A stretch of 64,000 nucleotides of DNA from Frischella perrara (GCF_000807275.1 NZ_CP009056.1:1489192-1553191); one strand, 5' to 3'. Shown: positions 37,670 to 48,020, counted from the stretch's first letter. Notes: generated by a model not told the origin, from the letters alone. Program-made: numbers and translations.

Positions 37670-38950
37670 TTAAGAAACTAAATTCTTTAGCCAATTTGTA
37701 AGATTGTTTGAACTTAACTTTATATCCTGCTTTAAACGAGATGATTTTATTTTAAACAAACTAATCGGCTTTGTTGATGTAATTAATTTCGTTTCAGTTA
37801 GATTATTTAGGGGATCCCCTTCATAATAAATATTAAGGATCGGGACATTACATGGTTTAATTAATAATCGCTGTTCTTTAAGTGAAAAAAACTTCAATTC
37901 GGCCCGCAGTTGTTGTTCAGAAAAACTCTTCATACCTAAACGATTGACGAGCATATCACGATAAATTGTCGGCAGATTTACCTGCATTTGCGGATCTGTA
38001 AATAATTGATGGATAATTGGTCCAATATTAATAATACCTTTTATTTTAGACGGCATTAAATATGCAAGTCGAGTCGCAATATTTGCGCCAAATCGATAGC
38101 CAAACAAAATAATATTTTGATAATCAATTAGCGGTATTGTTTTAATTTGTTCAATGATAGCTTGATGAATAATTGAAGTATTTTGTGTTAAATTAAACGA
38201 TTTGCTATTGCCAATAGAAGGCATATCGACGGTAAGCAATCCTATCCCTAAAGGCGCTAAATGTTCTTCAAATAAGCGATAGAAATCAATTTGTAAATTA
38301 CTTAATCCTGTACATAGTATTACTGTGGGAAATGCGCGTATTTCATCATTACGTTTAAGCGGTGTATGTAATATAGTTTTTACACATTTATCTTCTATAT
38401 GAAAATCTAGTTCTTTGATAATGTGAGGGGAATGTTCCATCGCTTGACGATAATAGCGATATGCCAATAATACCGCCTGATTAGCTAAATCATCATTGCG
38501 AAAATAAGGAAAACCGGCTAGAGCCATAAAACTGCTTGCCATAAGCCAAGATTGAAAACACGTTGAATGATGTTGCTGTGAATCAGCTTCAACAACATCT
38601 GCTTGTTCTGCATTATCTGCTTGCTTTTGCCATTTAGTTGCTTGCGACCAGAATTCATAAATCCAATTACCGGACTGATAACCGATAACTGTATCTAACC
38701 AATTAGGATTAGATCGTTTTTTATCAGAAATAGCGATTCGTGATAACACATCTTCCGTTTCCATAAATGGCAATCCGCGCCATTGCCATGACAAACGATT
38801 GATAGCTCTGTACCAATAACTCTGCCCTTCACTATCTAAAAGTGAATTAGTTAAATGTCGCGTATTAGCGGAGGGCGTCACCAAAGTTGATGTCTCTGGA
38901 TAATCAAATTTTGGTTTAAACAATTGTTCAGATAAATTCTTTTCTGTCAT
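37670..38950 (-). CDS. frsA: Esterase-like protein FrsA
   Basis: A 426-residue alpha/beta-hydrolase family protein (E. coli FrsA 414), reported to bind unphosphorylated EIIA-Glc and shift cells toward fermentation. The nucleophile-elbow position reads GYRFGAN; E. coli FrsA also has GFRFG, so the classical Ser is absent and hydrolase activity is doubtful. The N-terminus LSEQLFKPKFDYPETSTLV and the RWYRAINRLSW-type region are typical. The order gpt-frsA-proBA is that of E. coli without crl and phoE. Confidence 0.92.
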   Translation of the reverse strand: MTEKNLSEQLFKPKFDYPETSTLVTPSANTRHLTNSLLDSEGQSYWYRAINRLSWQWRGLPFMETEDVLSRIAISDKKRSNPNWLDTVIGYQSGNWIYEFWSQATKWQKQADNAEQADVVEADSQQHHSTCFQSWLMASSFMALAGFPYFRNDDLANQAVLLAYRYYRQAMEHSPHIIKELDFHIEDKCVKTILHTPLKRNDEIRAFPTVILCTGLSNLQIDFYRLFEEHLAPLGIGLLTVDMPSIGNSKSFNLTQNTSIIHQAIIEQIKTIPLIDYQNIILFGYRFGANIATRLAYLMPSKIKGIINIGPIIHQLFTDPQMQVNLPTIYRDMLVNRLGMKSFSEQQLRAELKFFSLKEQRLLIKPCNVPILNIYYEGDPLNNLTETKLITSTKPISLFKIKSSRLKQDIKLSSNNLTNWLKNLVS

Positions 38951-39005
38951 CTCTATTTTTAATAGTCGTTAATAGTTATAAGTAAATTATTAATATTATT
39001 AATAA

Positions 39006-39032
39006 AAAATAGCACAGTTACTGTGCTATTTT
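39006..39032 (-). terminator. Terminator of gpt
   Basis: AAAATAGCACAGT and ACTGTGCTATTTT form a 13-bp stem with a 1-base or slightly larger loop, just after the gpt stop; the minus strand continues TTTTTTATTAAT. It should separate gpt from frsA. Confidence 0.85.
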
Positions 39033-39038
39033 GTCGAT

Positions 39039-39587
39039 TTAATTTTGGTCACATATAGGCTTAACAAATGTAACGCCCATATCCCATGGTTGTTCGATCC
39101 ATGTATCTTGTGGGATATCAACAACATAATCATCAACTAATGGACGTCCTTCCGGCTTAGCAAAAATTGTTACAAATTTCGCTTTAGGATACATTTCGCG
39201 AATTGAGTGAGCTGTGCTACCGGTATCAACCAGATCATCAACAACAATAAAGCCTTCGCCATCGCCTTCTGCACGTTTTAGCACAAGTTTTTCACGCTGT
39301 TGATTATGATCGTAGCTTGATATACAAACAGTATCAACATAACGGATACTTAATTCTCTAGCAAGAATTGCTGCTGGAACCAAACCACCACGACTAACCG
39401 CAATAATACCTTTCCATTGAGAGGCTGGTAATAACTTCATTGAAAGTTCCCGTCCAAACATTTGTACCATTTCCCAAGTAACGGTATACTTTTTCTTTTC
39501 GGCAATTTCATCAGCTTTGATTTGTTTTTTTGCTTTAATTTCTTCTTCTAAAAGCGCTTGTTCAGTTGATACTGGATTTAATGACAT
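39039..39587 (-). CDS. gpt: Xanthine-guanine phosphoribosyltransferase with N-terminal extension
   Basis: Purine salvage enzyme that joins xanthine or guanine to PRPP. From about residue 33 (YTVTWEMVQ) to the end it follows E. coli Gpt (152 residues), including the PRPP loop [14 protein letters not shown] and the [12 protein letters not shown] end. A charged Glu/Lys-rich stretch of about 30 residues precedes it ([20 protein letters not shown]), probably a helix. No other Met lies between, and AGGTG stands 4 bases before the chosen ATG, so the extension seems real. It is divergent from pepD, as in E. coli. Confidence 0.93.
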   Translation of the reverse strand: MSLNPVSTEQALLEEEIKAKKQIKADEIAEKKKYTVTWEMVQMFGRELSMKLLPASQWKGIIAVSRGGLVPAAILARELSIRYVDTVCISSYDHNQQREKLVLKRAEGDGEGFIVVDDLVDTGSTAHSIREMYPKAKFVTIFAKPEGRPLVDDYVVDIPQDTWIEQPWDMGVTFVKPICDQN

Positions 39588-39743
39588 AAACACCTGCAAT
39601 TTCTAAATTAATTGAGTAAATAAATCACACGCAAATTAAATTGCGATATCAATACACTCAAAATGGATGTAAAATTGCACTTTATTATAGTGTGAGTAGT
39701 GAATAAAAACTACTATTAATTAATAGAATATTTGAGGATTATT

Positions 39744-41207
39744 ATGTTGACGTCTTTAAAACCGAAATCACTCTGGACTATTTTTAACCAAATTTGTCAA
39801 ATTCCCCATCCTTCCCATCATGAACAGATGATTACAAAGTACTTAGTTGATTTTGCTCAAAATCACAATATTGAGTGCCATTTGGATAAAGTCGGTAATA
39901 TTTTATTAAGAAAAGGTGCGACTGAGGGACTAGAACATTTACCGTCAATTGCACTTCAAGCACATATGGATATGGTTCCACAAAAAAATGAAGATACTCA
40001 ACATGATTTTTTAATAGATCCTATTAAACCTTATATAGATGGTGAATGGGTTAAAGCTAAAGGCACAACATTAGGTGCAGATAATGGTATTGGACTAGCT
40101 TCAGCATTGGCGGTATTAATTGACCCTGAAGTTAAACACGGACCAATTGAGGTATTAATTACAGTTTCTGAAGAAACTGGCATGGTTGGCGCTTTCGGTT
40201 TGCAACCAAATTGGTTAAAAAGCCATTACCTCATAAACACTGATTCTGAAGATGAGGGCGAAATATTCACAGGTTGTGCAGGTGGCGTTGATTTTAAATC
40301 AACTTTTGCTATTAATTATGGATTAATTCCAGAAGTACATGATACTTTTCTACGTTTATCGTTAAAAGGATTGAAAGGTGGACACTCTGGCTGTGATATT
40401 CACCTTGGTAGAGGTAATGCAATTAAATTATTAGTACGCTTTTTGGTCGAATATGCTCAAGATATTCCATTTAGATTGGCAGATTTATCGGGAGGTACGT
40501 TACGTAACGCTATACCACGTGAAGCATTTGCTGAAATTTCTTTAAACAGCCAAGATTTGGCTAAGTTTGAATCCATAATTAAACAATATCAAGACATATT
40601 AAAAAGTGAGTTACAAAGAGTCGAACCAAATATTCATTTTGATTCAGTTAAGATTTCACAGGATAAATTAAAACGTGTATTGACTATCGAGCATCAACAA
40701 AAAATCCTTAACTGGCTAAATTGTGCGCCTAATGGTGTAATAAGAATGTGTGATGATATGCCCACAGTAGTAGAAACATCTCTTAATTTAGGTATTGTTG
40801 AAATTAAAGAAAATCAAATTTCAGCTTATTTTTTAATTCGTTCACAAGTTGATACAGCAAAAGATGCTGTAGTCGCAACTTTAATCTCACATAGTCAATT
40901 AACTAACGCTAATTATGAAATTAGTGATGGCTATTCAGGTTGGACGCCTAATCTTAATTCACAATTGCTTAAGTTATCAGAAGAAAAATACGATGAGCTT
41001 TTTTCAAAAAAAGCAAAAATTATGATTATCCACGCGGGTTTAGAGTGTGGCTTATTTACCAAACATTATCCTAATATGGATATGATTTCCATTGGACCAA
41101 CGATTGTTTCACCTCATTCACCTGATGAAAAAGTTAATATAAAGAGTGTGGAAAAATACTGGTTATTATTGTTGGCAATTTTGAAATCAGCAGATAAATT
41201 AAAATAA
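39744..41207 (+). CDS. pepD: Cytosolic aminoacyl-histidine dipeptidase (peptidase D)
   Basis: M20C metallopeptidase that cleaves Xaa-His and other dipeptides. The 487 residues match E. coli PepD (485). Metal-site motifs in order are AHMDMVPQ, GADNGIGLA, SEETGMVGAFG, NTDSEDEGEIF and the late HAGLECGLF. GAGG lies 8 bases before the chosen ATG, so the in-frame start four codons upstream is excluded. It is divergent from gpt across 156 bases. Confidence 0.96.
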   Translation: MLTSLKPKSLWTIFNQICQIPHPSHHEQMITKYLVDFAQNHNIECHLDKVGNILLRKGATEGLEHLPSIALQAHMDMVPQKNEDTQHDFLIDPIKPYIDGEWVKAKGTTLGADNGIGLASALAVLIDPEVKHGPIEVLITVSEETGMVGAFGLQPNWLKSHYLINTDSEDEGEIFTGCAGGVDFKSTFAINYGLIPEVHDTFLRLSLKGLKGGHSGCDIHLGRGNAIKLLVRFLVEYAQDIPFRLADLSGGTLRNAIPREAFAEISLNSQDLAKFESIIKQYQDILKSELQRVEPNIHFDSVKISQDKLKRVLTIEHQQKILNWLNCAPNGVIRMCDDMPTVVETSLNLGIVEIKENQISAYFLIRSQVDTAKDAVVATLISHSQLTNANYEISDGYSGWTPNLNSQLLKLSEEKYDELFSKKAKIMIIHAGLECGLFTKHYPNMDMISIGPTIVSPHSPDEKVNIKSVEKYWLLLLAILKSADKLK

Positions 41208-41221
41208 TTTGATCATCTTAA

Positions 41222-41243
41222 TAAAAGGGCTAATGCCCTTTTA
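41222..41243. terminator. Bidirectional terminator between pepD and the Set-type gene
   Basis: TAAAAGGGC-taat-GCCCTTTTA is a 9-bp stem with T/A-rich flanks between convergent genes. Confidence 0.8.
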
Positions 41244-41268
41244 TTTAATCATCACTTATAAAATAATT

Positions 41269-42465
41269 TTATCGAACAGTTCTGACTTGTATACATAATA
41301 ATAATGATATCAATAACATAGCAAGAGCAATATAGTAAATTATTTCATGCCCATATAAATCACTCGCAAAACCTTGTATCATTCCCCCTAAAATAACGCT
41401 ACAAGTTACGCCATTATTAAAAAGCGTAGTTGCAACGCCCATACGGGTTGGTAGTAGATCTTGGAAATAAATGATACCAATATTTGCCACAATACCTATA
41501 AATAGACCATTTAAAATTTGTAATCCAAATAATGCTAACTGACTTTGACAAAAAATTATACCAATGTAAAAAAATACACCGCAAAGAATGGCAAAAATCA
41601 TTAACCTATGTTTACCAAATTTAGGTACTAAATAGCCAGCAATCAACATAATTGGAATTTCAATACCGGCTGCTAAACCCATTAATTTTCCCGGCAAATT
41701 TTTTGACAAATGTAACACTTCATCAACGTACAACGGCATATCAATAAGATACATTATATTAGCCGTCCACATAAAAACTGTAGCTAAAAATAAAAAAATG
41801 ATATTTTTGTTTTTAAGAATCGAATCATTTTGATTGATAAGTTTAGATTCAATGACTTGAGGCGTTACCTGATTACGCGCTACTGATGGCAAAAATAATG
41901 CCACCACAAAAATGGCTATAAAGTACATACCGATAGCGCTAAAATAAAGAGTATTAAAACCATAATTAATGGCTAATGCGAAAGACAAAGGTGGTCCTAT
42001 TACCCATGCTAATGATAATTGTGCTCGGATTAACGAATTAAACACAACCACATTACGCCCTGTTTTCTCGGCATATTCGCGCGCCAAAGCAAAAATCTGT
42101 GGCATTGCAGCTGATGCTAAAGCGGCAAAGAAAACGCCTAACGAAATCAAAATCAGATAATTACGCGTTAAAGCAAAAACAAGATTATTACCTATTCCCA
42201 TTAAACAACAAAACAGTACAATGTAACGACGCTCACCTTTTTTATCTGAATAGCTTGCTAGTAAAAAGCTCCCTATTATACTTGCAAAAGCATTAACAGA
42301 ATAAAATATACCAACCAAAATGGGATTAACTTTTACCTCATCGGTTAAGAAACGACTTAGAGTCGGTGATTGTAAAGCACCTGCAATCCCAATAATAAAT
42401 GCACTGATTAAAAATGCAGCAAAAATAATGCTTGAATTCCGATTAAAAATAAATTTACTAGACAT
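41269..42465 (-). CDS. Set-family sugar efflux MFS transporter
   Basis: A 398-residue, 12-helix major facilitator. GIAGALQSPTLSRFLTDEV, the MFS loop SYSDKKGERR, FALAREYAEKTGR, RAQLSLAWVIGPPLSFALA and GIIYFQDLLPTRMG-type segments closely parallel E. coli SetA/SetB, which export glucose or lactose analogues and relieve sugar-phosphate stress. Which Set paralogue it is cannot be told. It stands alone, convergent with pepD and divergent from cutC. Confidence 0.85.
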   Translation of the reverse strand: MSSKFIFNRNSSIIFAAFLISAFIIGIAGALQSPTLSRFLTDEVKVNPILVGIFYSVNAFASIIGSFLLASYSDKKGERRYIVLFCCLMGIGNNLVFALTRNYLILISLGVFFAALASAAMPQIFALAREYAEKTGRNVVVFNSLIRAQLSLAWVIGPPLSFALAINYGFNTLYFSAIGMYFIAIFVVALFLPSVARNQVTPQVIESKLINQNDSILKNKNIIFLFLATVFMWTANIMYLIDMPLYVDEVLHLSKNLPGKLMGLAAGIEIPIMLIAGYLVPKFGKHRLMIFAILCGVFFYIGIIFCQSQLALFGLQILNGLFIGIVANIGIIYFQDLLPTRMGVATTLFNNGVTCSVILGGMIQGFASDLYGHEIIYYIALAMLLISLLLCIQVRTVR

Positions 42466-42565
42466 AATGACTCTAAATAATTAAGTATTGTCTTATTATA
42501 GTTATGTGACATATAACAACAAGCGTTATAATTAATTGCTCTAAATAAATAAAAGTTTAAAGATT

Positions 42566-43294
42566 ATGAAACTAGAAATTTGTTGCTACAGTATTGATGA
42601 TGTTATATTAGCTTTTAATAATGGTGCCGATCGTATTGAATTTTGCGCAGGTCGTAGTGATGGAGGATTAACACCAAGTTATGGTGATTTATTGCAATTA
42701 TCTCAATTAAATTTACCTATACCTATTCATCCAATAATAAGACCGCGTGGTGGTGATTTTCTTTATAGCCAATGTGAAATTAATACAATGTTAATGGACA
42801 TTGAATTAGTAAGGAATTTAAATTATTCTGGTATAGTTTTTGGTTGCTTACAGGCAAATGGACATATTGATATTAAAAATATAGAGAAATTACTGCATGC
42901 TGCTCAAGGATTATCTGTTACCTTTCATCGTGCTTTTGATGTATGTCATGACCCAATTCTAGCACTTAAACAACTTAATGAATTAGGAGTTAATCGTTTA
43001 CTTACTTCAGGGCAACAACAAGATGCAACGAAAGGAATAAAATTGATTGAACAGCTTCATAAGCTTACACAATCAACATTAATCATGCCCGGATGTGGCG
43101 TTCGCTCATCCAATATTGAAAATTTTAAAGCGATTGGTATAACAGAATTTCATTCATCAGCGAGTTTATCCTATCCATCACCAATGCAATATCAAAATCA
43201 CAATGTTACTATGAGTCATAATAAAAATGATGAGTTTCTTCGTTATGGCATTGATCCGCATGAAATCCAAACAATGAAGGCTTTGCTGAATTAA
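42566..43294 (+). CDS. cutC: CutC family protein
   Basis: A 242-residue TIM-barrel protein of the CutC family, once linked to copper homeostasis; the activity is not settled. Typical segments are MKLEICCYSIDDV, GADRIEFCAGRSDGGLTPS, IRPRGGDFLYS, TFHRAFDV and MPGCGVRSSNI. It matches E. coli CutC in length (248). It stands alone, 100 bases after the divergent Set-type gene start. Confidence 0.92.
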   Translation: MKLEICCYSIDDVILAFNNGADRIEFCAGRSDGGLTPSYGDLLQLSQLNLPIPIHPIIRPRGGDFLYSQCEINTMLMDIELVRNLNYSGIVFGCLQANGHIDIKNIEKLLHAAQGLSVTFHRAFDVCHDPILALKQLNELGVNRLLTSGQQQDATKGIKLIEQLHKLTQSTLIMPGCGVRSSNIENFKAIGITEFHSSASLSYPSPMQYQNHNVTMSHNKNDEFLRYGIDPHEIQTMKALLN

Positions 43295-43450
43295 ATGTAA
43301 ATTTGTAAATTATCAATTAGGAAGATTCTTCTTCTAATTTCAACATAGCTTTAATAAAAGACCTAGTAGTGATTATTAATTTCACTATATCGTTAATACT
43401 GAAAATAAGATATAATCCTGCCATTTTTGAGGGTTAGAAAAGGTTTTATT

Positions 43451-44542
43451 ATGGGATTTAAATGTGGAATTGTGGGGCTACCAAACGTTGGTAAGTCAAC
43501 CTTATTTAATGCATTAACAAAAGCAGGTATAGAAGCTGCAAACTTTCCATTTTGCACCATTGAGCCAAATACCGGTGTTGTACCAATGCCAGACAATAGG
43601 TTAGATCAATTGGCTGAAATTGTTAAACCACAACGAACATTACCTACAACTATGGAATTTGTAGATATTGCAGGTTTAGTTAAAGGTGCGTCTAAAGGTG
43701 AAGGATTAGGTAATCAATTTCTATCTAATATCCGTGAAACAGAGGCAATTGGACACGTAGTACGATGCTTTGAAAACGATAACATTATTCATGTTGCAGG
43801 TAAAATTGATCCAATTGAAGACATCGAAACAATTAATACTGAATTAGCTCTGGCTGATTTAGATACATGTGAACGAGCAATTTTACGGGTACAGAAAAAA
43901 GCTAAAGGTGGCGATAAAGATGCAAAATATGAACAAAGTGTTTTAGAACTTTGTTTACCACATTTAGAAAAAGGGAATAAATTAATTACCCTTGATTTAG
44001 ATAAAGAACAAATTGATGCTATTAAATACCTTAGCTTTTTAACTCTAAAACCAACTATGTACATTGCCAATGTTAATGAAGATGGTTTTCAAAACAATCC
44101 TTATTTAGATAAGGTGAATGAATTTGCGGCTAAGGAAAATGCAGTTGTTGTTCCTGTTTGCGCAGCGATTGAAGCAGAAATCGCTGAACTTGATGATGAA
44201 GAACGCGATGAGTTTATGCAAGATTTAGGTATTGAAGAGCCTGGCTTGAATCGTGTAATTCGTGCCGGTTATAAGCTATTAAATTTACAAACCTATTTTA
44301 CAGCTGGTGTAAAAGAAGTTCGAGCTTGGACAATTACCGTTGGTTCAACAGCACCGCAAGCTGCTGGTAAAATTCATACTGATTTTGAAAAAGGTTTTAT
44401 CCGAGCACAAACCATTGCCTTTGATGATTTTATTAAATACAAAGGTGAACAAGGTGCCAAAGAAGCTGGGAAAATGCGTTCTGAGGGGAAAGACTATATT
44501 GTTCAAGATGGCGATATTATGAATTTCTTATTTAATGTTTAA
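43451..44542 (+). CDS. ychF: Redox-regulated ATPase YchF (Obg-like)
   Basis: A 363-residue Obg-family P-loop protein, the exact E. coli length. G1 is [10 protein letters not shown]3 is [10 protein letters not shown] and the G4 site is the NVNE type that makes YchF/OLA1 prefer ATP. The C-terminal DUF933/TGS domain ends with [17 protein letters not shown]. YchF binds ribosomes and affects oxidative stress responses. The start MGFKCGIVG has AAAGG upstream; an in-frame upstream start is not conserved. Confidence 0.97.
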   Translation: MGFKCGIVGLPNVGKSTLFNALTKAGIEAANFPFCTIEPNTGVVPMPDNRLDQLAEIVKPQRTLPTTMEFVDIAGLVKGASKGEGLGNQFLSNIRETEAIGHVVRCFENDNIIHVAGKIDPIEDIETINTELALADLDTCERAILRVQKKAKGGDKDAKYEQSVLELCLPHLEKGNKLITLDLDKEQIDAIKYLSFLTLKPTMYIANVNEDGFQNNPYLDKVNEFAAKENAVVVPVCAAIEAEIAELDDEERDEFMQDLGIEEPGLNRVIRAGYKLLNLQTYFTAGVKEVRAWTITVGSTAPQAAGKIHTDFEKGFIRAQTIAFDDFIKYKGEQGAKEAGKMRSEGKDYIVQDGDIMNFLFNV

Positions 44543-44556
44543 GTATTAAAAGTTCT

Positions 44557-44582
44557 AAGCTCTAATTTATCATTAGAGCTTT
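44557..44582 (+). terminator. Terminator of ychF
   Basis: AAGCTCTAAT-ttatc-ATTAGAGCTT is a 10-bp stem 15 bases after the ychF stop, followed by TATAC; moderate T content. Confidence 0.7.
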
Positions 44583-44667
44583 ATACAACCCACATTAGCT
44601 TCTTTACAACTGATCATAAATGCATTTAATATTATATTCATATTACAACGATTAATAATAAAAGCAT

Positions 44668-45906
44668 ATGAACAAATCTCCTCTACTAACTTTTCAGCAG
44701 GCGAAAGAATTAATTCTCACTACTGGTAATGCATTTAATTACGATCAATGTAAAACAGTCTCTTTAATGGAGTCTATTGATTGTTATCTAGCAGAAAGCA
44801 TTTATTCCCCTTTAAGTATTCCTTCTTTTAATAACTCCGCAATGGACGGTTATGTAATTAGACAACAAGATATTGAAAATTTCTCAACTTTACCAATAGC
44901 CGGGAGTATTTTTGCTGGTGATAATGATGAAATTACTTGGCCAAAAGGTAGTTGCTTGAGAATCATGACTGGGGCTTATGTGCCTCAAGATGCTTATGCC
45001 GTTATTATGCAAGAAAAAGTAACTATACAGAATAATTGTATTACATTTGATCAACAGCAAATCAAAAAAGGGCAAAATATACGATATATTGGTGAAAATA
45101 TTAATAAAGGTGATAAAGTTCTTACTAAAGGTGAAAGACTGACTATCGGTAAACTTGCAACCCTTGCCACGCTAGGTATTGAACAAGTAAAGATCTATAA
45201 ACCCATAAAAGTTGCCCTCTTTTCAACTGGTAATGAGTTGACTTCAATAGGTGAAGATTTAAAGTCTAATAATCATATTTATGATAGTAATCGTTTCACA
45301 CTTCATTTAATGCTAAAAACATTAGGTTGTGAAGTAATCGATTTAGGCATTATCAAAGATGATTTAACACTCATTAAACAAACATTACAAAAAGCTAGTG
45401 AAGAAGCTGATTTAGTTATTACGAGCGGTGGCGTATCTGTCGGAGATGCTGATTATGTTAAACAAGCTCTTGAACAACTAGGTCATATTAATTTCTGGAA
45501 AATTGCAATTAAGCCGGGTAAACCTTTTGCTTTTGGACGTCTGGGGCAATCACTCTTTTGCGGACTTCCCGGCAATCCGGTTTCCTCTTTAGTAACCTTT
45601 TATCAATTGGTACAGCCACTTATTTTGACAATGTTTAGTCAAAAAATAGCACCAAATTCGCTCACTTTTAAAGTCAAAACGACAAGTAATTTAACCAAAA
45701 CACCTGGGCGTTTGGATTTCCAACGTGGTTATTTATATAGTAATAAAAATGGGGAATTAGTTGTAACCTCTACTGGTCAACAAGGTTCTCATATTACATC
45801 ATCTTTTGATCGAGCTAATTGTTTTATTTTGTTAGAAAAAGATAGAGGGGATGTACTTGCTGGTGAATGGGTAATAGTTGAACCATTTAACAAACTATTA
45901 TCATAA
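44668..45906 (+). CDS. moeA: Molybdopterin molybdenumtransferase
   Basis: MoeA inserts molybdate into adenylated molybdopterin, the last step of basic molybdenum cofactor synthesis. The 412 residues match E. coli MoeA (411). Key segments are FNNSAMDGYVIR, RIMTGAYVPQDAYAVI, FSTGNEL, TSGGVSVGDADYVK and KPFAFGRLGQSLFCGLPGNPVSS. It stands alone here; its usual partner moeB is at 14.0 kb next to dusC. Confidence 0.95.
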   Translation: MNKSPLLTFQQAKELILTTGNAFNYDQCKTVSLMESIDCYLAESIYSPLSIPSFNNSAMDGYVIRQQDIENFSTLPIAGSIFAGDNDEITWPKGSCLRIMTGAYVPQDAYAVIMQEKVTIQNNCITFDQQQIKKGQNIRYIGENINKGDKVLTKGERLTIGKLATLATLGIEQVKIYKPIKVALFSTGNELTSIGEDLKSNNHIYDSNRFTLHLMLKTLGCEVIDLGIIKDDLTLIKQTLQKASEEADLVITSGGVSVGDADYVKQALEQLGHINFWKIAIKPGKPFAFGRLGQSLFCGLPGNPVSSLVTFYQLVQPLILTMFSQKIAPNSLTFKVKTTSNLTKTPGRLDFQRGYLYSNKNGELVVTSTGQQGSHITSSFDRANCFILLEKDRGDVLAGEWVIVEPFNKLLS

Positions 45907-45911
45907 TTTAT

Positions 45912-45946
45912 AACATGGCGTTTAGGGTAACTACCTAAACGTCATA
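45912..45946 (+). terminator. Possible terminator-like hairpin after moeA
   Basis: ATGgCGTTTAGG and CCTAAACGtCAT pair with one mismatch around a short loop, just after the moeA stop. No T-run follows, so function is uncertain. Confidence 0.4.
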
Positions 45947-46113
45947 AACGATATTTAATATATTTTTGTTGGTAATCCCTAAATAAAACATAAAGCCTCT
46001 ATTAACAGCTTAATACTGCTATGTAATTATATAAATAAAATAGTAGTAATTAAAATCACATTAATAGAATAAAATACTAAAGCAGATTAGCATTTGCATA
46101 AAAACTGAGATTA

Positions 46114-46542
46114 TTAATTTAACGCGACTAAAATTGCGCCAATTGCAATTAGAGCAACACCTACTCCCGCCCAAAGTGATATCTTCTCACCAAATAATAT
46201 AACTGCAAATACGACGGCAAATACGACACTAAGTTTATCAATAGGTGCAACTTGTGATACTTTACCTACTTTAATTGCCATAAAGTAAAATAACCATGAT
46301 AATGCTCCAGCTATTCCACTCAAAGCAATAACGAAGATTGCTTTTTTATCTTGGACTATCGCTTGCACCAATTGAAATTTACCTTGTACAATGACAACAC
46401 CGACCAAAAAAACTGCCATAATTACAGCACGTATAGCGGTTGCAGTATTAGCATCTAATTGCTGTAAACCTATTTTCCCTAAAATAGCTACTGCAGCAGC
46501 AGTTATTGCTGATAACAGAGCATAAATTAACCATGCGCTCAT
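46114..46542 (-). CDS. Half-size EamA/DMT family transporter
   Basis: A 142-residue membrane protein with about five helices and a single EamA domain, half the length of ordinary ten-helix DMT transporters. Segments such as ISAITAAAVAILGKIGLQQLDANTATAIR and VAPIDKLSVVFAVVFAVILFGEKIS are typical of this short EamA group, which probably works as a dimer. Substrate unknown. A small lipoprotein gene lies 15 bases upstream on the same strand... its stop precedes this region, so the two may be cotranscribed. Confidence 0.75.
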   Translation of the reverse strand: MSAWLIYALLSAITAAAVAILGKIGLQQLDANTATAIRAVIMAVFLVGVVIVQGKFQLVQAIVQDKKAIFVIALSGIAGALSWLFYFMAIKVGKVSQVAPIDKLSVVFAVVFAVILFGEKISLWAGVGVALIAIGAILVALN

Positions 46543-46557
46543 AAATTTAATTTTCAG

Positions 46558-46764
46558 TTATTTATTTTCAATTTTAATCATCATTTGTTGATTATTCGGA
46601 TTATCTTGACACTGTTTAGAGTTCTGCATCACACCATCGCAGCCTTCTAATATCGGTTCCGGTTTAGACCACTTTCTTTGATGGTCAGGCGCTGTACGTC
46701 CTCCACAACTAGCCAAGCTTAATATCACACAAAATACACTTATAACAAGAGCAAATTTATTCAT
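46558..46764 (-). CDS. Small lipoprotein of unknown function
   Basis: A 68-residue lipoprotein precursor: hydrophobic signal, lipobox LASC with C20, then a short polar Pro/Lys/Asn-rich mature part (EPILEGCDGVMQ, SKQCQDNPNN) with two more cysteines that could pair. AAGGA lies 7-8 bases before the ATG at 46764. It precedes the half-size EamA gene by 15 bases. I do not recognise the family. Confidence 0.65.
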   Translation of the reverse strand: MNKFALVISVFCVILSLASCGGRTAPDHQRKWSKPEPILEGCDGVMQNSKQCQDNPNNQQMMIKIENK

Positions 46765-47011
46765 AACCATTCCTTCATATCACAACTTAAAATGACTCTG
46801 ACAATATATATCTAATAATTGATAAACTAATGTTTTACGAATGTTTACAATCCAAATTCAGAAAAATAATAGAATAACATCAGATTGTTATTACTATTTT
46901 GAGCCGAATAATATAATTTGCAAGAAATAACTACTTAGTTTAATAACCTATTTTTTTAATGAAAAACTGATTTTAGATTTTTAGTTTAATTCTTATTAAA
47001 TCTATGACTTA

Positions 47012-47986
47012 CTAAATTGTCGTATGCTGTCCAATTTTTAACAAACTAAAAAGCTGTTTGTGCTCAAGCTCCTGTTCCGTCAAAGTCTGTAGAAATTTGG
47101 GTGGTTCATCAAGCGCATCATCTGCTAGTTCAAACACTCCCCAATGGATAGCAATGGCACGTTTGCAATTTAGTTGCTTAAATATCTGTACCGATTGTCT
47201 TGGATCTATATGTTGTTTATGCATAAACCATTGTGGTGCATAGCAACCAATTGGTATAAGTGCAAGATCAATATTTGGGAAACGTTGACCAATTAAATTA
47301 AAGATATTTGCATAACCGCTATCACCCATAAAATAAATCGTATAATGAGGATATTCAATCATCCAACCGCACCAAAGCGAACGGTTCGTATCAAATAAGC
47401 CTCTTCTGCTCCAATGTTGTGCTGGAACAGCTGTTAATTTTATATCTGATATAGTAAAGGAATCCCACCAATCAAGCTCAGTAACTTGGTTAGCGCCCCA
47501 TTTTAACAACTTTTTCCTTAATCCCAATGGAACAAAAAATGTAATATCAGGGAAACGCTTGATAAGCTGTTTAATTGTTGGATAATCCAAATGATCATAA
47601 TGATTATGAGAAATAACAACGAAGTCAATGTTGGGTAATTGCTCCACAGATGTTGGACAAGGTGTTCGACGCTTTGGTCCAATAAAATTAAATGGTGAAG
47701 CATATTCTGAAAAAACAGGATCAATTAGAATCGTTTTTTGGTTAATTCTAATTAAACTTGAAGCATGTCCTAGCCACCAAATACCTTCTTGAGCAACTGT
47801 AAAATCTGCAGGCTGAAACCAATCCTGTATAAATTTTTCATATCCTGCTTTGGGGGGATGGATTTTTCTTTCCTTACGCCATTTGACAAAATCCTTCTTT
47901 GAAATTGCAAAAGGTTCTAAATTTCGAAAACCTCGTATAGTGTGATGCTTTTTACTGGCATCATAATAAGGATTTTTGTAGAACAT
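47012..47986 (-). CDS. Metallo-beta-lactamase-fold hydrolase (UlaG/NAPE-PLD-like)
   Basis: A 324-residue MBL-fold protein. The metal motif HNHYDHLD is intact, with upstream WWLGHASSLIRINQKTILIDPVFS and downstream GDSGY and AIHWGVFELADD carrying the remaining ligands. The N-terminal RGFRNLEPFAIS-type segment and length fit the family that includes outer-membrane YjfM-like and NAPE-PLD-related proteins. No signal peptide is seen. It follows folB by 34 bases on the same strand. Substrate unknown. Confidence 0.82.
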   Translation of the reverse strand: MFYKNPYYDASKKHHTIRGFRNLEPFAISKKDFVKWRKERKIHPPKAGYEKFIQDWFQPADFTVAQEGIWWLGHASSLIRINQKTILIDPVFSEYASPFNFIGPKRRTPCPTSVEQLPNIDFVVISHNHYDHLDYPTIKQLIKRFPDITFFVPLGLRKKLLKWGANQVTELDWWDSFTISDIKLTAVPAQHWSRRGLFDTNRSLWCGWMIEYPHYTIYFMGDSGYANIFNLIGQRFPNIDLALIPIGCYAPQWFMHKQHIDPRQSVQIFKQLNCKRAIAIHWGVFELADDALDEPPKFLQTLTEQELEHKQLFSLLKIGQHTTI

Positions 47987-48020
47987 TAATTATTCCTTGT
48001 CATTTTATCTTTTTTATACG

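Noticed and set aside
39630-39645. CGCAA-attaaa-TTGCG palindrome in the gpt-pepD divergent region, resembling a PurR operator.
   Set aside because: PurR sites have a tighter 14-16 base core (CGCAAACGTTTGCG); here the arms are two bases further apart and the centre does not match.
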